Assembly (NCBI GenBank): GCA_040506895.1
Contig: JBEVVY010000001.1
Coordinates: 3,085,116 to 3,149,115 of the forward strand
Length of the DNA: 64,000 nt
Origin: Sedimenticola_A sp040506895
GTDB lineage: Bacteria > Pseudomonadota > Gammaproteobacteria > Chromatiales > Chromatiaceae
Direction of reading: 5' to 3'
Part shown: piece after piece, positions 1-9,246 of the stretch
Position numbering within the stretch: the stretch's first letter is position 1
Layout: the number at the start of each line of letters is the position of its first letter
Translations under genes and position numbers: made by a program
Notes under the pieces: model-generated
Told to the model about the DNA's origin: nothing
The model's input: only the letters and a program-made list of their open reading frames with translations
The model's database searches: none

Positions 1-685
1 TGACGGCGAAATCCTCTGCCGCCTCGCTCAGCAGCACCTGCTGGGCCTCCTTTTTGTACTGTGCAGGGCGGTAGTGTTCGTGGAAGCACATGCCGGGTTT
101 GGCAGCATCCAGGTTGATACCGCCGTTCTGTGCGGCCCTCAGCAGTTCGGGGCTGGCAGGGGCATCCTGGGCCTTCAGGCCGGTTTTCCAGAGCCGTGCG
201 GCATCCTTCACCTTGATGGTCTCTTTTTCGGTGCCGTATACGGCCGGGATCTTCTCCAGTCGTGAAGAGGCCTCCTGGGTCATTACGCGCTCTTCAACCC
301 ATTCGTATCTGGCCGGAATGGTCTCCGTGCGTTCGCTCTCTTCCCTGGTCTGGACGGTTTTCGTGACGGTGCTGTAGCTCGCCGGCACCCACACCCGTGC
401 ATAGCATTCGCCGGGTTTTGCGTGGGGAGGAAGGAGCGAGTCGTCGGCGACAGCCGGTGCCGGAGCCGCGCTACGCTCTGCGTTTTCCAGCTGCTGGATG
501 CGCTGCTCCCTCTCTCTCAGCAGGCGGTCCTTCTCCCGGATCGAGCGGTCCCTGGTTTCAACGGTCTTCTCCATCTCGTCGAGGCGGGTCTGCATCTCGT
601 CCGGCGGTGTCGTCGTGGCGCAGCCCTGTAGGCCTGCGGTGGTGATGGCAACACCTGCGATTATGGATTTCATCTGCTTTTGCAT
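1..685 (-). CDS. Outer-membrane lipoprotein with coiled coil, partial (C-terminus off window)
   Basis: Reading the minus strand from ATG at 685 gives at least 228 open codons that run off the left edge. A Shine-Dalgarno AAGGA lies about 8 nt upstream; the second ATG at 673 has none. The N-terminus is a lipoprotein signal ending in the lipobox LQGC (Cys 22). Residues about 30-70 are a charged heptad-like coiled coil rich in Glu and Arg. Then comes a segment starting KPGECYARVWVPASY and, about 100 residues later, a related KPGMCFHEHYRP, so the mature part looks like two repeats of a Cys-containing unit. Such PGECYARV-type segments occur in envelope proteins with OmpA or peptidoglycan-binding C-termini, but that part is outside the window. 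Likely lipid-anchored in the outer membrane; function unknown. Confidence 0.75.
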   Translation of the reverse strand, partial: MQKQMKSIIAGVAITTAGLQGCATTTPPDEMQTRLDEMEKTVETRDRSIREKDRLLREREQRIQQLENAERSAAPAPAVADDSLLPPHAKPGECYARVWVPASYSTVTKTVQTREESERTETIPARYEWVEERVMTQEASSRLEKIPAVYGTEKETIKVKDAARLWKTGLKAQDAPASPELLRAAQNGGINLDAAKPGMCFHEHYRPAQYKKEAQQVLLSEAAEDFAV

Positions 686-1123
686 AGTTCTTATCCTTGC
701 GTCTCTGGTCGTTTACTGGTGATCAGTGGTTCCATCCATCCCGAATGCCGCTTATCGGGTTTTTCTAAGTTGCGGCTGTGCTGATGCACGCAAGGCCGAC
801 CTGCCCAGGCACCAGGGATGGATCGTTTACGAATCAACATATTCAGGGACTGGTGGCGGGGGTCCAATAGCTACAATGTAGAGATTTGTAACAACTTAAA
901 GTCATGCAGTGGGATTTGTAATCCGGGCTCGGAATGCTCCGGCGTGTAGGCGGCTGTTAAATCACTTGCAACAATTTGGGTGAAGAGTGGAGACGGAGCG
1001 TTTCGATGCCTGAGAGGCAGCTGCTTTACAAGATGATTGGCATCTCCCCTGCCAGTCGAGGTGCTGGTGTCGATTTGAGAAATTGAGTAAAATGATCAGC
1101 TTTTCCCGAAAAACTCAGAGCAG
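686..1123. other. Intergenic region, no gene seen
   Basis: This 438-bp gap separates the divergent lipoprotein gene and miaB. It has no credible ORF in either strand. A weak 5-bp stem with a T run (about 738-767, CCCGA/TCGGG then TTTTT) is the only hairpin noticed. Promoters for both neighbours must lie here, but no -35/-10 pair with good spacing could be assigned by eye. Confidence 0.5.
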
Positions 1124-2467
1124 ATGTCCGGCAAGCTGTATATCAAAACCTTTGGTTGTCAGATGAACGAGTACGATTCCGCCAAGATGCTGGACGTGCT
1201 CAGGGAGTCCCATGGCCTGGAGTTGACCGAACGTCCCGAAGATGCGGACGTGCTGCTGCTCAACACCTGCTCTATCCGCGAAAAGGCCCAGGAGAAGGTC
1301 TTCTCCCAGCTGGGACGCTGGCGCCCCTGGAAGCAGCATCGCCCTGAACTGGTGATCGGTGTGGGCGGTTGCGTGGCCAGCCAGGAGGGCGATGCGATAC
1401 GAGAACGCGCGCCTTACGTGGACCTGGTGTTCGGACCCCAGACACTGCATCGCCTGCCGCAGATGCTGGAAGAGGCGCGCAGCACCCACAAGCCGGTGGT
1501 GGATGTCTCATTCCCCGAGATCGAGAAGTTCGACCGGCTGCCGGAACCCCGGGCGGAAGGCCCCACCGCCTTCGTCTCCATCATGGAGGGGTGCTCCAAG
1601 TACTGCACCTATTGCGTGGTGCCCTACACCCGCGGCGAGGAGATCAGCCGCCCCTTCGACGACGTGATCGCCGAGGTGGCCTCGCTGGCGCAACAGGGTG
1701 TACGGGAAGTGAACCTGCTGGGCCAGAACGTGAATGCCTACCGCGGCCAGATGCACGACGGAGAGCTCGCCGATCTCGCCCTGCTGATCCAGTACGTGGC
1801 GGCAGTGGAGGGTATCGACCGTATCCGCTTCACCACCTCCCACCCGGTGGAGTTTTCAGATAGCCTGATCGAGGTCTACGCCGAGGTGCCTGAGCTGGTC
1901 AGTCACCTGCACCTGCCGGTGCAGAGCGGCTCCGACCGTATCCTCACCATGATGAAACGTGGGCACACCGCCTACGAGTACAAGGCGAAGATACGCCGTC
2001 TGCGGGAGATCCGCCCCAACCTGAGTCTCTCCTCGGATTTCATCGTCGGATTTCCGGGCGAGACCGACCAGGACTTCGAGCGCACCATGGAGCTGATCGA
2101 GTCGATCGGTTTCGATCACTCGTTCAGCTTTATCTACAGTGCACGTCTCGGCACCCCGGCTGCGGAGATGCCCGATGACGTGCCCCAGCAGGTGAAGCAG
2201 GCGCGGCTGGAGCGGCTGCAGCACCGTATCAACGACATGGCCCAGGTGATCAGCCGCCAGATGGTCGGTACCGTGGAACGGGTACTGGTCGAGCGTCACT
2301 CCCGCAAGGATCCTCGCCAGCTTGCCGGGCGCACCGAGAACAACCGGGTGGTCAACTTCGACGGCCCGGTGGAGCTTATCGGCCAGTTCGTCGATCTGAA
2401 GATCACCGAGGCGTTGCCCAACTCCCTGCGCGGCGAGTTGGCGGACGGACTTGCACGGACCGCGTAA
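1124..2467 (+). CDS. miaB: tRNA-2-methylthio-N6-dimethylallyladenosine synthase MiaB
   Basis: Radical-SAM methylthiotransferase that adds the 2-methylthio group to i6A37 of tRNAs reading UNN codons. The 447-residue length is normal for MiaB. The N-terminal UPF0004 domain carries the three auxiliary cluster cysteines (Cys 12 in FGCQMNEYDS, Cys 49 in NTCS, Cys 83 in GGC). The radical-SAM CxxxCxxC motif is CSKYCTYC (Cys 157, 161, 164), the same positions as in E. coli. A C-terminal TRAM domain (about 380-445, VERVLVERHS...) would bind tRNA. ATG 1124 is the natural start because the conserved KLYIKTFGCQ follows at once. The next gene starts 16 nt after the stop, in the order miaB-ybeZ-ybeY-ybeX-lnt also known from E. 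coli. Confidence 0.97.
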   Translation: MSGKLYIKTFGCQMNEYDSAKMLDVLRESHGLELTERPEDADVLLLNTCSIREKAQEKVFSQLGRWRPWKQHRPELVIGVGGCVASQEGDAIRERAPYVDLVFGPQTLHRLPQMLEEARSTHKPVVDVSFPEIEKFDRLPEPRAEGPTAFVSIMEGCSKYCTYCVVPYTRGEEISRPFDDVIAEVASLAQQGVREVNLLGQNVNAYRGQMHDGELADLALLIQYVAAVEGIDRIRFTTSHPVEFSDSLIEVYAEVPELVSHLHLPVQSGSDRILTMMKRGHTAYEYKAKIRRLREIRPNLSLSSDFIVGFPGETDQDFERTMELIESIGFDHSFSFIYSARLGTPAAEMPDDVPQQVKQARLERLQHRINDMAQVISRQMVGTVERVLVERHSRKDPRQLAGRTENNRVVNFDGPVELIGQFVDLKITEALPNSLRGELADGLARTA

Positions 2468-2483
2468 AACGACAGGCAAGGCA

Positions 2484-3467
2484 GTGTCAGAACACCCAGA
2501 ATCCCTCGACCTCACCCTCGAGCCCGAAGACAACCACCGGCTGGCCAACCTCTGCGGCCAGCTCGATGAGCACCTGCGCCAGATCGAAAGGCGCCTGGGC
2601 ATCGAGATCAATTACCGTGGCAACCACTTCCACCTGATCGGGGAAGAGGCCCCCATCCGGGCGGGTGGCGAGGTGCTGCGCGCACTCTACGCGGAGTCTG
2701 CGGAGGAGGTGCTCACTCCCGAGCGGGTGCACCTGCAGCTGCAGGAGTCGGGGATCGAGTCCCTGCTGCGCAACGAGGCGGAGCGCGAGGTGCCCGAGGT
2801 GGTGATCAAGACCCGCCGCGGCCTGATCCGTCCCCGGGGCGCCAACCAGCAGGAGTACCTGCACAAGGTGGTGACCCACGATATCAATTTCGGTGTCGGC
2901 CCTGCCGGTACTGGCAAGACCTATCTCGCGGTGGCCTGCGCGGTGGATGCGCTGGAGCGTGACGAGGTGCGCCGCATCCTGCTGGTACGCCCGGCGGTGG
3001 AGGCGGGGGAGCGGCTCGGCTTCCTGCCCGGTGACCTGTCCCAGAAGATCGATCCCTACCTGCGCCCCCTCTACGATGCCCTCTACGAGATGCTCGGTTT
3101 CGAGCGGGTGGCCAAGCTGATCGAGCGCAATGTGATCGAGGTGGCCCCGCTGGCCTATATGCGCGGGCGCACCCTCAACGAATCCTTCATCATCCTGGAC
3201 GAAGCCCAGAATACCACCCCGGAACAGATGAAGATGTTCCTCACCCGTATCGGCTTCGGCTCCACAGCGGTGATCACCGGCGACGTGACCCAGATCGACC
3301 TGCCGAGAGGCCAGGCCTCCGGACTGCGCCAGGCCACCGAGGTGCTGGCCAAAGTGGATGGCATCAGTTTCACCTTTTTCAACGCCCGGGACGTGGTCCG
3401 CCATCCCCTGGTGCAGCGAATCGTCGGCGCCTACGGCGACTACGACCGGGAGCAGGAGAAAAAGTGA
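2484..3467 (+). CDS. ybeZ: PhoH-like ATPase (YbeZ)
   Basis: Cytosolic PhoH-family P-loop ATPase, 327 residues, usually encoded beside ybeY and thought to act with it in RNA/ribosome metabolism. Walker A is GPAGTGKTY (about 146-154) and Walker B is FIILDEAQN (about 235-243). The open frame extends upstream to a TTG inside miaB, but GTG 2484 is preferred: it has AAGG about 6 nt upstream and gives VSEHPESLDL, a usual YbeZ N-terminus. The stop overlaps the GTG of ybeY by 4 nt (GTGA), indicating translational coupling. PhoH was named for E. coli phosphate regulation, but that role is not implied here. Confidence 0.93.
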   Translation: MSEHPESLDLTLEPEDNHRLANLCGQLDEHLRQIERRLGIEINYRGNHFHLIGEEAPIRAGGEVLRALYAESAEEVLTPERVHLQLQESGIESLLRNEAEREVPEVVIKTRRGLIRPRGANQQEYLHKVVTHDINFGVGPAGTGKTYLAVACAVDALERDEVRRILLVRPAVEAGERLGFLPGDLSQKIDPYLRPLYDALYEMLGFERVAKLIERNVIEVAPLAYMRGRTLNESFIILDEAQNTTPEQMKMFLTRIGFGSTAVITGDVTQIDLPRGQASGLRQATEVLAKVDGISFTFFNARDVVRHPLVQRIVGAYGDYDREQEKK

Positions 3468-3919
3468 ACCTGCAGCTGGATGTTCAGCGGATCGATGATG
3501 GGGCAGGTATTCCGGGTGACGGGCAGTTCCAGCGCTGGATCGCAGCGGCGCTCGCGGGGCGCCGTGACAGCGCTGAACTGACGATCCGTATCGTGGACGA
3601 GACGGAGAGCCATGAGCTCAATCTCCAGTACCGGGGTAAGGACCGCCCGACCAACGTGCTCTCTTTCCCCTTCGAGGCACCGGAGGTGGTGGAGAGCGAT
3701 CTGCTCGGTGACCTGGTGATCTGCGCCCCCGTGGTGGCGCGTGAGGCCGAGGAGCAGGGCAAGACCCTGGAGGCCCACTGGGCACACATGGTGGTTCACG
3801 GAGCCTTGCATTTACTGGGGTTTGACCATCAGAATGAGCAGGAGGCCGAAGAGATGGAAGGCCTCGAGCGGGAGATCATTGAAGTTATGGGTTATCCCGA
3901 TCCATACCAGGGCCGGTAG
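3464..3919 (+). CDS. ybeY: Endoribonuclease / rRNA maturation factor YbeY
   Basis: Zinc metalloprotein required for 16S rRNA 3'-end maturation and 70S quality control. The 151-residue protein has the UPF0054 signature HGALHLLGFDH (about 110-120), whose three histidines bind Zn. It starts at GTG 3464, overlapping the ybeZ stop, with AGGAG 5 nt upstream. The conserved core motif TNVLSFPFE (about 61-69) precedes the metal motif. Its position between ybeZ and ybeX is the standard gammaproteobacterial order. Confidence 0.96.
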   Translation: MNLQLDVQRIDDGAGIPGDGQFQRWIAAALAGRRDSAELTIRIVDETESHELNLQYRGKDRPTNVLSFPFEAPEVVESDLLGDLVICAPVVAREAEEQGKTLEAHWAHMVVHGALHLLGFDHQNEQEAEEMEGLEREIIEVMGYPDPYQGR

Positions 3920-3937
3920 GCCCAGAGAAAGGACAAC

Positions 3938-4795
3938 ATGAGCAACGGTGAGCCTAGCAGCGGTTCGTCCAGGTCGTGGCTGAAAAAAGTGCTGCGGACC
4001 TTTGGTAACGAACCGGAAAACAGAGAACAGCTGATCGAATTACTCAGGGACGCCAAGCGGCGTGCCCTGCTGGATACCGAAGCCCTCTCCATGATGGAAG
4101 GGGTCTTGCAGGTCTCGGAACTGAGGGTCCGGGACATCATGATTCCACGGGCCAACATGGTGGTGGTTGATCGCGACGAGCCCCTCGACGAGTTCATACC
4201 CACCGTCATCGAGTCCGCCCACTCGCGTTTTCCGGTTATCGGCGATGACCGCGGCGAGGTGGTGGGGATACTCCTGGCCAAGGATCTGCTGGCCTACTGT
4301 GGTGACAACGCCCGTCGTTTCGACATACGCGATGTCCTGCGTGCGGCGGTGTTCGTTCCCGAGAGCAAGCGGCTCAATGTCCTGCTCAACGAGTTCCGCT
4401 CCAGCCGCAACCACATGGCGATCGTGGTGGATGAGTACGGTGCCGCCTCCGGCCTGGTGACCATCGAGGATGTGCTGGAACAGATCGTCGGCGAGATCGA
4501 GGATGAGCACGATTTCGACGAGGGTACCGCCATCCTGCGTCGCAGTGAGCGGGAGTTCACCGCAAAGGCGCACACCACCATCGAAGAGTTCAACGAGTAC
4601 TTCGACGTGGACTTCTCCGATGAAGAGTTCGACACCATATCCGGCCTCGTCTCCAATGCGCTCGGTCACCTGCCCAAGCGGGGCGAGAAGGTCGATATCG
4701 GCAAGTTCCGTTTCAAGGTGCTGCGTGCCGACAGCCGCCGTATTCACCTGCTCAACATCCTGCTGACCTCTACCCGCGAGGGTGAGGGAGCCTAA
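3938..4795 (+). CDS. ybeX: CBS-domain protein CorC/YbeX
   Basis: 285-residue soluble protein with two CBS domains (about 70-130 and 135-190; the first begins RVRDIMIPR) followed by a CorC_HlyC transporter-associated domain (about 205-280). Family members are linked to magnesium/cobalt efflux and, because of gene context with ybeY, to ribosome or RNA metabolism. CBS pairs bind adenosine nucleotides or Mg-ATP. A Shine-Dalgarno AAAGGA lies about 5 nt before ATG 3938. It follows ybeY by 18 nt and precedes lnt by 11 nt, so it is in the same operon. Length matches E. coli YbeX (292). Confidence 0.93.
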   Translation: MSNGEPSSGSSRSWLKKVLRTFGNEPENREQLIELLRDAKRRALLDTEALSMMEGVLQVSELRVRDIMIPRANMVVVDRDEPLDEFIPTVIESAHSRFPVIGDDRGEVVGILLAKDLLAYCGDNARRFDIRDVLRAAVFVPESKRLNVLLNEFRSSRNHMAIVVDEYGAASGLVTIEDVLEQIVGEIEDEHDFDEGTAILRRSEREFTAKAHTTIEEFNEYFDVDFSDEEFDTISGLVSNALGHLPKRGEKVDIGKFRFKVLRADSRRIHLLNILLTSTREGEGA

Positions 4796-4806
4796 CGGAG
4801 ACAGCC

Positions 4807-6345
4807 TTGCTGCGCAGGTGGATCAGTAACCTCGGATCACCCTGGCGCCTGCTGTTCGCCCTTGGCAGCGGTGTGCTGGCGGTTCCCGCGTTCGCACCTT
4901 TCTCCCTGTTTCCCCTGGCGCTGGTATCCACGGCGCTGCTCCTGCTGCTGTGGCAGGACGCCGCACCGCGCCAGGCCTTCCGCGACGGCTGGCTGTTCGG
5001 TGTCGGCCTGCTCGGTTTCGGTGTCTTCTGGGTGCATATCAGCATCGATCAGTTCGGTAACGTGGGTACCGCGCTGGCGATCATCATCACCCTCGGCTTC
5101 ATCCTGCTCATGGCGCTCTATTACGGGTTTGCAGGATGGCTCGCCTGCCGGCTTTCGGGCCCGGGGAGTGGCTACCGTATCCTGATCTCCGCACTGCTGC
5201 TGGTGCTGTTCGAGTGGTTGCGGGGCTGGATACTGACCGGCTTCCCCTGGCTCGCCCTGGGTTACTCGCAGATCGATTCGCCCCTGGCCGGCGTGGCGCC
5301 CGTACTGGGTGTCTACGGGGTGAGCCTGGCGGTTGTGCTCACTTCTGCCGGCCTGGTGATGGTTCTGACGGGTCGCGCCGGATCACGCAGGGCGGCGTTG
5401 CTGGCCGTGCCACTGCTCTGGTTGTCGGCCGCGCTGCTGGGGCAGGTGGAGTGGACGCGTGCTGCGGGCAATGCCCTGGGTGTCAGCATGATCCAGGGCA
5501 ATATCGCCCAGGAGGCGAAGTGGAAGCGGGAGAACCTGCAACCGACCCTCGCCCTCTATGCCGGCTTGACCAACGAGCACTGGGAGAGCGACCTGATCGT
5601 CTGGCCGGAGACCGCGGTGCCGGCATTTGCCCACCAGTTGGAAGAGCACTTCCTCAACCCCCTGGCGGCAGTGGCGGAGAAGCGGGACAGCGCCCTCCTG
5701 ATGGGCATCCCCGTGTGGCACCAGGATGAGAAACAGTACTACAACGCGGTGCTGACCTTCGGCAGCGAGCGGGACAGCTACTACAAGCGTCACCTGGTCC
5801 CCTTCGGTGAGTTCATGCCGATGAAGTCGCTGCTGGAACCCCTGATCGACTTCCTGCAGATCCCCATGTCCGATTTCGCCGCGGGGGTGAGCGAGAGACC
5901 CCTGTTGAACTTCGGTGGCTACCCGGTGGCGGCCTCCATCTGTTACGAGGACGCCTTCGGCGAGGAGATGATCCAGGCACTGCCCGAGGCCGCCTTCCTG
6001 GTCAATGTCAGTAACGACGCCTGGTTCGGTGACTCCCTGGCGCCCCACCAGCACCTGGAGATCGCACGCATGCGTGCCCTGGAGACCGGGCGCTACATGC
6101 TGCGTGCCACCAATACCGGTATCTCGGCGCTGATCGGCCCCCGGGGCGGACTGCTCGGAACATCGCCCGCATTCGAACAGCATGTGCTGACCGGCGAGAT
6201 CCTGCCCATGGAGGGTTCGACGCCCTACGCATGGCTCGGCAACCGGGGTGTGATCGTGACGGTGCTGCTTCTGCTGTGCGCTGTGGTGGTGATCTCCGGA
6301 AGAGCGCGGGACGCTTCCTGCCAGCAGGAGAGCCCTGCCAAATAG
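4807..6345 (+). CDS. lnt: Apolipoprotein N-acyltransferase
   Basis: Inner-membrane enzyme that transfers the third acyl chain from phospholipid to the N-terminal Cys of lipoproteins. 512 residues, as usual. Several transmembrane helices occupy residues 1-210. The periplasmic nitrilase-like domain (about 222-470) has the catalytic triad: Glu 268 (VWPETAVP), Lys 327 (YYKRHLVPFGE) and Cys 379 (SICYEDAFGE). A last helix lies near 480-500. The start is TTG 4807 with GGAG about 8 nt upstream; no ATG fits the hydrophobic N-terminus better. It ends the miaB-to-lnt cluster. Several lipoproteins in this window (left edge, 8728, 9004, 41353) are plausible substrates. Confidence 0.96.
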   Translation: MLRRWISNLGSPWRLLFALGSGVLAVPAFAPFSLFPLALVSTALLLLLWQDAAPRQAFRDGWLFGVGLLGFGVFWVHISIDQFGNVGTALAIIITLGFILLMALYYGFAGWLACRLSGPGSGYRILISALLLVLFEWLRGWILTGFPWLALGYSQIDSPLAGVAPVLGVYGVSLAVVLTSAGLVMVLTGRAGSRRAALLAVPLLWLSAALLGQVEWTRAAGNALGVSMIQGNIAQEAKWKRENLQPTLALYAGLTNEHWESDLIVWPETAVPAFAHQLEEHFLNPLAAVAEKRDSALLMGIPVWHQDEKQYYNAVLTFGSERDSYYKRHLVPFGEFMPMKSLLEPLIDFLQIPMSDFAAGVSERPLLNFGGYPVAASICYEDAFGEEMIQALPEAAFLVNVSNDAWFGDSLAPHQHLEIARMRALETGRYMLRATNTGISALIGPRGGLLGTSPAFEQHVLTGEILPMEGSTPYAWLGNRGVIVTVLLLLCAVVVISGRARDASCQQESPAK

Positions 6346-6448
6346 TCATTTACAGTATCCCGACTGTGTGGAGATACTAGTACGTGAATTGCTGCACCTG
6401 CATGTGTCGCCTACCGATAATAAAACCATATACGAGTGAAGAGCTGTT

Positions 6449-7495
6449 ATGAACACGATGAAAGCGCTGGTCAAGAAGCGTGCTGAAGAGGGGTTGTGGC
6501 TGGACGAGGTGCCGATTCCCGAGGTGGGCGGCAACGACGTACTGATCAAGATCAAGCGCACGGCGATCTGCGGTACCGATGTGCATATCTACAACTGGGA
6601 CGACTGGGCCAGGAAGACCATCCCGGTGCCCATGACCATTGGTCACGAGTTTGCCGGCGAGATCGTCGAACTGGGCGCCAACGTCACCGAGCTCAATGTG
6701 GGTGATATCGTCTCCGGCGAGGGGCATATCGTCTGTGAGCGCTGCCGTAACTGCCTGGCCGGCAGGCGCCACCTCTGTCCCAACACCATCGGTGTCGGCG
6801 TGAACCGCGACGGCTGTTTCGGCGAGTACCTGTCGATTCCGGCGAAGAATGTCTTCCGGCCCAACATCGAGATTCCGCTGGACGTACTCTCCTGTTTCGA
6901 TCCCTACGGCAATGCCGTGCATACCGCCCTCTCGTTCAACATGGTGGGCGAGGATGTGCTGATCACCGGTGCCGGCCCCATCGGCATCATGGCGGCGATG
7001 GTGGCCTCCCACTGCGGTGCCCGCAACATCGTGATCACCGATATCAACGAGTACCGGCTCGATCTGGCCAGGCGGATTGCACCCAAGGCGATACCCCTGA
7101 ACGTTAAGGATGGCCCCATATCGAGGGAGTTCATGCGCAGCCTGGGCATCCTGGAGGGCTTCGACGTGGGGCTGGAGATGTCGGGCTCCCCGGCCGCCTT
7201 CAAGGAGATGCTCAGCATCATGATCAACGGCGGCTCCATCGCCATGCTGGGTATCATGCCCGACGGTACCGGCATCGACTGGAGCGACGTGGTGTTCCAG
7301 GGGCTGACCATCAAGGGGATCTACGGTCGCGAGATCTTCGAGACCTGGTACAAGGGCGTGATGATGGTGCAGAGCGGCCTGCCCCTGGAGCAGGTGATCA
7401 CCCACCATTTCCACTACACCGATTTCCAGCAGGGCTTCGACGTGATGCGTTCAGGCTCCTCCGGCAAGGTAATCCTGAACTGGGACGAAACATAA
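6449..7495 (+). CDS. tdh: L-threonine 3-dehydrogenase
   Basis: Zinc-dependent medium-chain dehydrogenase oxidising L-threonine to 2-amino-3-ketobutyrate with NAD+. 348 residues. The catalytic zinc region is AICGTDVHIY (Cys about 42) with GHEFAGE. The structural zinc lobe has four cysteines in CERCRNCLAGRRHLC. The NAD-binding Rossmann loop is GAGPIG (about 175-180). The start ATG 6449 has GAAGAG about 7 nt upstream; ATG 6458 would shorten it by three residues. The kbl gene follows after 17 nt, giving the classical two-step conversion of threonine to glycine and acetyl-CoA. No regulatory site is obvious in the 103-bp gap after lnt. Confidence 0.97.
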   Translation: MNTMKALVKKRAEEGLWLDEVPIPEVGGNDVLIKIKRTAICGTDVHIYNWDDWARKTIPVPMTIGHEFAGEIVELGANVTELNVGDIVSGEGHIVCERCRNCLAGRRHLCPNTIGVGVNRDGCFGEYLSIPAKNVFRPNIEIPLDVLSCFDPYGNAVHTALSFNMVGEDVLITGAGPIGIMAAMVASHCGARNIVITDINEYRLDLARRIAPKAIPLNVKDGPISREFMRSLGILEGFDVGLEMSGSPAAFKEMLSIMINGGSIAMLGIMPDGTGIDWSDVVFQGLTIKGIYGREIFETWYKGVMMVQSGLPLEQVITHHFHYTDFQQGFDVMRSGSSGKVILNWDET

Positions 7496-7512
7496 ACAGA
7501 CGGGTTTCAACT

Positions 7513-8709
7513 ATGAGTTTCAAGAGCGTGAAAGAGGGCCTGGCGGCGGAGCTGGAGGAGATCAGGGCGGCCGGTCTCTGGAAGAGCGAACGGGTCATCG
7601 CCTCGGACCAGAAGAACGACATCACCCTGGCCGACGGCAGCGAAGTGATCAACATGTGCGCCAACAACTACCTGGGACTGGCCAACCATCCACAGGTGAT
7701 CGAGGCGGCCCGGCAGAGCTACGACGAATGGGGTTTCGGCCTCTCGTCTGTACGCTTTATCTGCGGCACCCAGTCGATCCACAAGACGCTGGAACAAAAA
7801 GTGAGCGAGTTTCTGGGGATGGAGGATACGATTCTCTATGCCGCCTGCTTCGATGCCAACACCGGGCTGTTCGAGACCATCCTGGGCGCCGGGGATGCGA
7901 TCATCTCCGACGAGCTGAACCACGCCTCGATCATCGACGGGGTGCGCCTCTGCAAGGCCCAGCGCTATCGCTACCGCCACAACGATATGGCGGACCTTGA
8001 AGCGAAGCTGGCAGAGGCACGTGACAAGGGTGCGCGCCGGGTTATGATCACCACCGACGGGGTCTTTTCCATGGACGGCACCGTGGCCCGGCTGGACCGT
8101 ATCTGCGACCTGGCGGACGAGTACGACGCCATGGTGCATCACGATGACTGTCACGCGGTGGGTTTCATGGGGAAGAGCGGGCGTGGCGTGCATGAGCACT
8201 GCGGCGTGATGGATCGGGTGGATATCATCACCGGCACCTTTGGCAAGGCCCTTGGGGGTGCCTCGGGTGGCTATACCTCGGCGCGCCGGGAGATCGTCGA
8301 CATGCTGCGCCAACGCTCCCGTCCCTACCTCTTCTCCAATACCCTGGCGCCCTCCATCTGTGCGGCAACCCTGAAGGTGCTGGAGATGCTCTCGGCCTCC
8401 ACCGAGCTGCGGGATCGGCTGATGGAGAACACCCGCTACTTCCGGGCCGGTATGCGTGCGGCGGGATTCAATATCGACGATGGGGAGCACCCCATCGTGC
8501 CGGTGATGCTGGGGGACGCGACCCTGGCCCAGGAGATGTCCAAACGGTTGCTCGAACAGGGGGTCTACGCCATCGGTTTCTTCTTTCCGGTGGTGCCCAA
8601 GGGCAAGGCGAGGATCCGTACCCAGATATCCGCGGCCCACACCCGCGAGGATCTCGACCGGGCGATCGAGGCGTTCTCCCTGACCCGGGATGAACTCACC
8701 CGGGAGTGA
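7513..8709 (+). CDS. kbl: 2-amino-3-ketobutyrate coenzyme A ligase
   Basis: PLP-dependent alpha-oxoamine synthase that cleaves 2-amino-3-ketobutyrate with CoA to glycine and acetyl-CoA. 398 residues, matching E. coli Kbl. Visible motifs are NNYLGL (about 55), the PLP-aspartate region HHDDCHAVGFMG (about 214-225), and the Schiff-base lysine segment GTFGKALGGASGG (about 239-251). It completes the Tdh-Kbl pathway with tdh, whose product is unstable, which explains the tight linkage. The downstream genes face the other way, so the operon ends here. Confidence 0.97.
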   Translation: MSFKSVKEGLAAELEEIRAAGLWKSERVIASDQKNDITLADGSEVINMCANNYLGLANHPQVIEAARQSYDEWGFGLSSVRFICGTQSIHKTLEQKVSEFLGMEDTILYAACFDANTGLFETILGAGDAIISDELNHASIIDGVRLCKAQRYRYRHNDMADLEAKLAEARDKGARRVMITTDGVFSMDGTVARLDRICDLADEYDAMVHHDDCHAVGFMGKSGRGVHEHCGVMDRVDIITGTFGKALGGASGGYTSARREIVDMLRQRSRPYLFSNTLAPSICAATLKVLEMLSASTELRDRLMENTRYFRAGMRAAGFNIDDGEHPIVPVMLGDATLAQEMSKRLLEQGVYAIGFFFPVVPKGKARIRTQISAAHTREDLDRAIEAFSLTRDELTRE

Positions 8710-8727
8710 CTGAAGCACGGGCGCGGC

Positions 8728-8943
8728 CTACTGGTCGTGCATCGCCTTCATGCGTTCATCCTGGGCCTTGAGGCTCGCGTTGATATCTTTCGACATCTCC
8801 TTCGCCTCCTGCAGCGACTGGATCTGGGTCGACTGCATGATGCCGCCGCTCTGTTTCTTGGGGGGTTCCGATTCCCCGCCGCAGGCACCAAGAAGGGTGG
8901 AGAGAAGGGCGGTCAGGATCAGCCGTGGTGTGATTGGTAGCAT
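8728..8943 (-). CDS. Very small lipoprotein, 71 aa
   Basis: A 71-residue protein with a lipoprotein signal peptide (STLLGAC, Cys about 21) followed by a short acidic, Lys- and Gln-rich helix (about 35-71) with no further domain. Expected mature size is only about 50 residues, lipid-anchored in the envelope. It lies downstream of another small lipoprotein and rnd on the minus strand and converges with kbl. I do not recognise a named family. The lipobox supports a real gene. Its overall form resembles Lpp-like or entericidin-like peptides, but no sequence relation is claimed. Confidence 0.65.
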   Translation of the reverse strand: MLPITPRLILTALLSTLLGACGGESEPPKKQSGGIMQSTQIQSLQEAKEMSKDINASLKAQDERMKAMHDQ

Positions 8944-9003
8944 GTCGGGTCCATCAGGTCAGCCGGGTTAACCAGGAGTCTAGATCAAAATCCACGACAT
9001 GAA

Positions 9004-9240
9004 CTACTGCGGGTCGCCGGAACTGTCGAGCAGTTCCTGCATCTCCTTTCGTTCCAGTTCCGCCTGCTCCTCGGTGTAGCGCAGCACCTCGCGGGTCTGG
9101 TGCAGCACCTCCATGCGGGTATCCAGCTGCTTCTCCAGATCGTCCCCGGCCTCCTCTGGGGGCTGTTCGCTGCAGGCGTTCAGTAGCAGGGCGGTCACGA
9201 CCGCGGCAGGGGTAAGGTGTCGCCGTCCCGGCCGCATCAT
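9004..9240 (-). CDS. Small coiled-coil lipoprotein, 78 aa
   Basis: A 78-residue protein with signal peptide and lipobox LLLNAC (Cys about 23). The mature part is one strongly charged predicted coiled coil (about 33-72) rich in Glu, Arg and Leu. Two adjacent ATGs (9240 and 9237) could start it. It begins 7 nt after the stop of rnd and is followed by another small lipoprotein after 60 nt, so the three probably share a transcript. A different, longer open frame covers the same region (8954-9805), but it lacks a family signature and overlaps rnd. Function unknown. Confidence 0.65.
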   Translation of the reverse strand: MMRPGRRHLTPAAVVTALLLNACSEQPPEEAGDDLEKQLDTRMEVLHQTREVLRYTEEQAELERKEMQELLDSSGDPQ

Positions 9241-9246
9241 CAGGGG

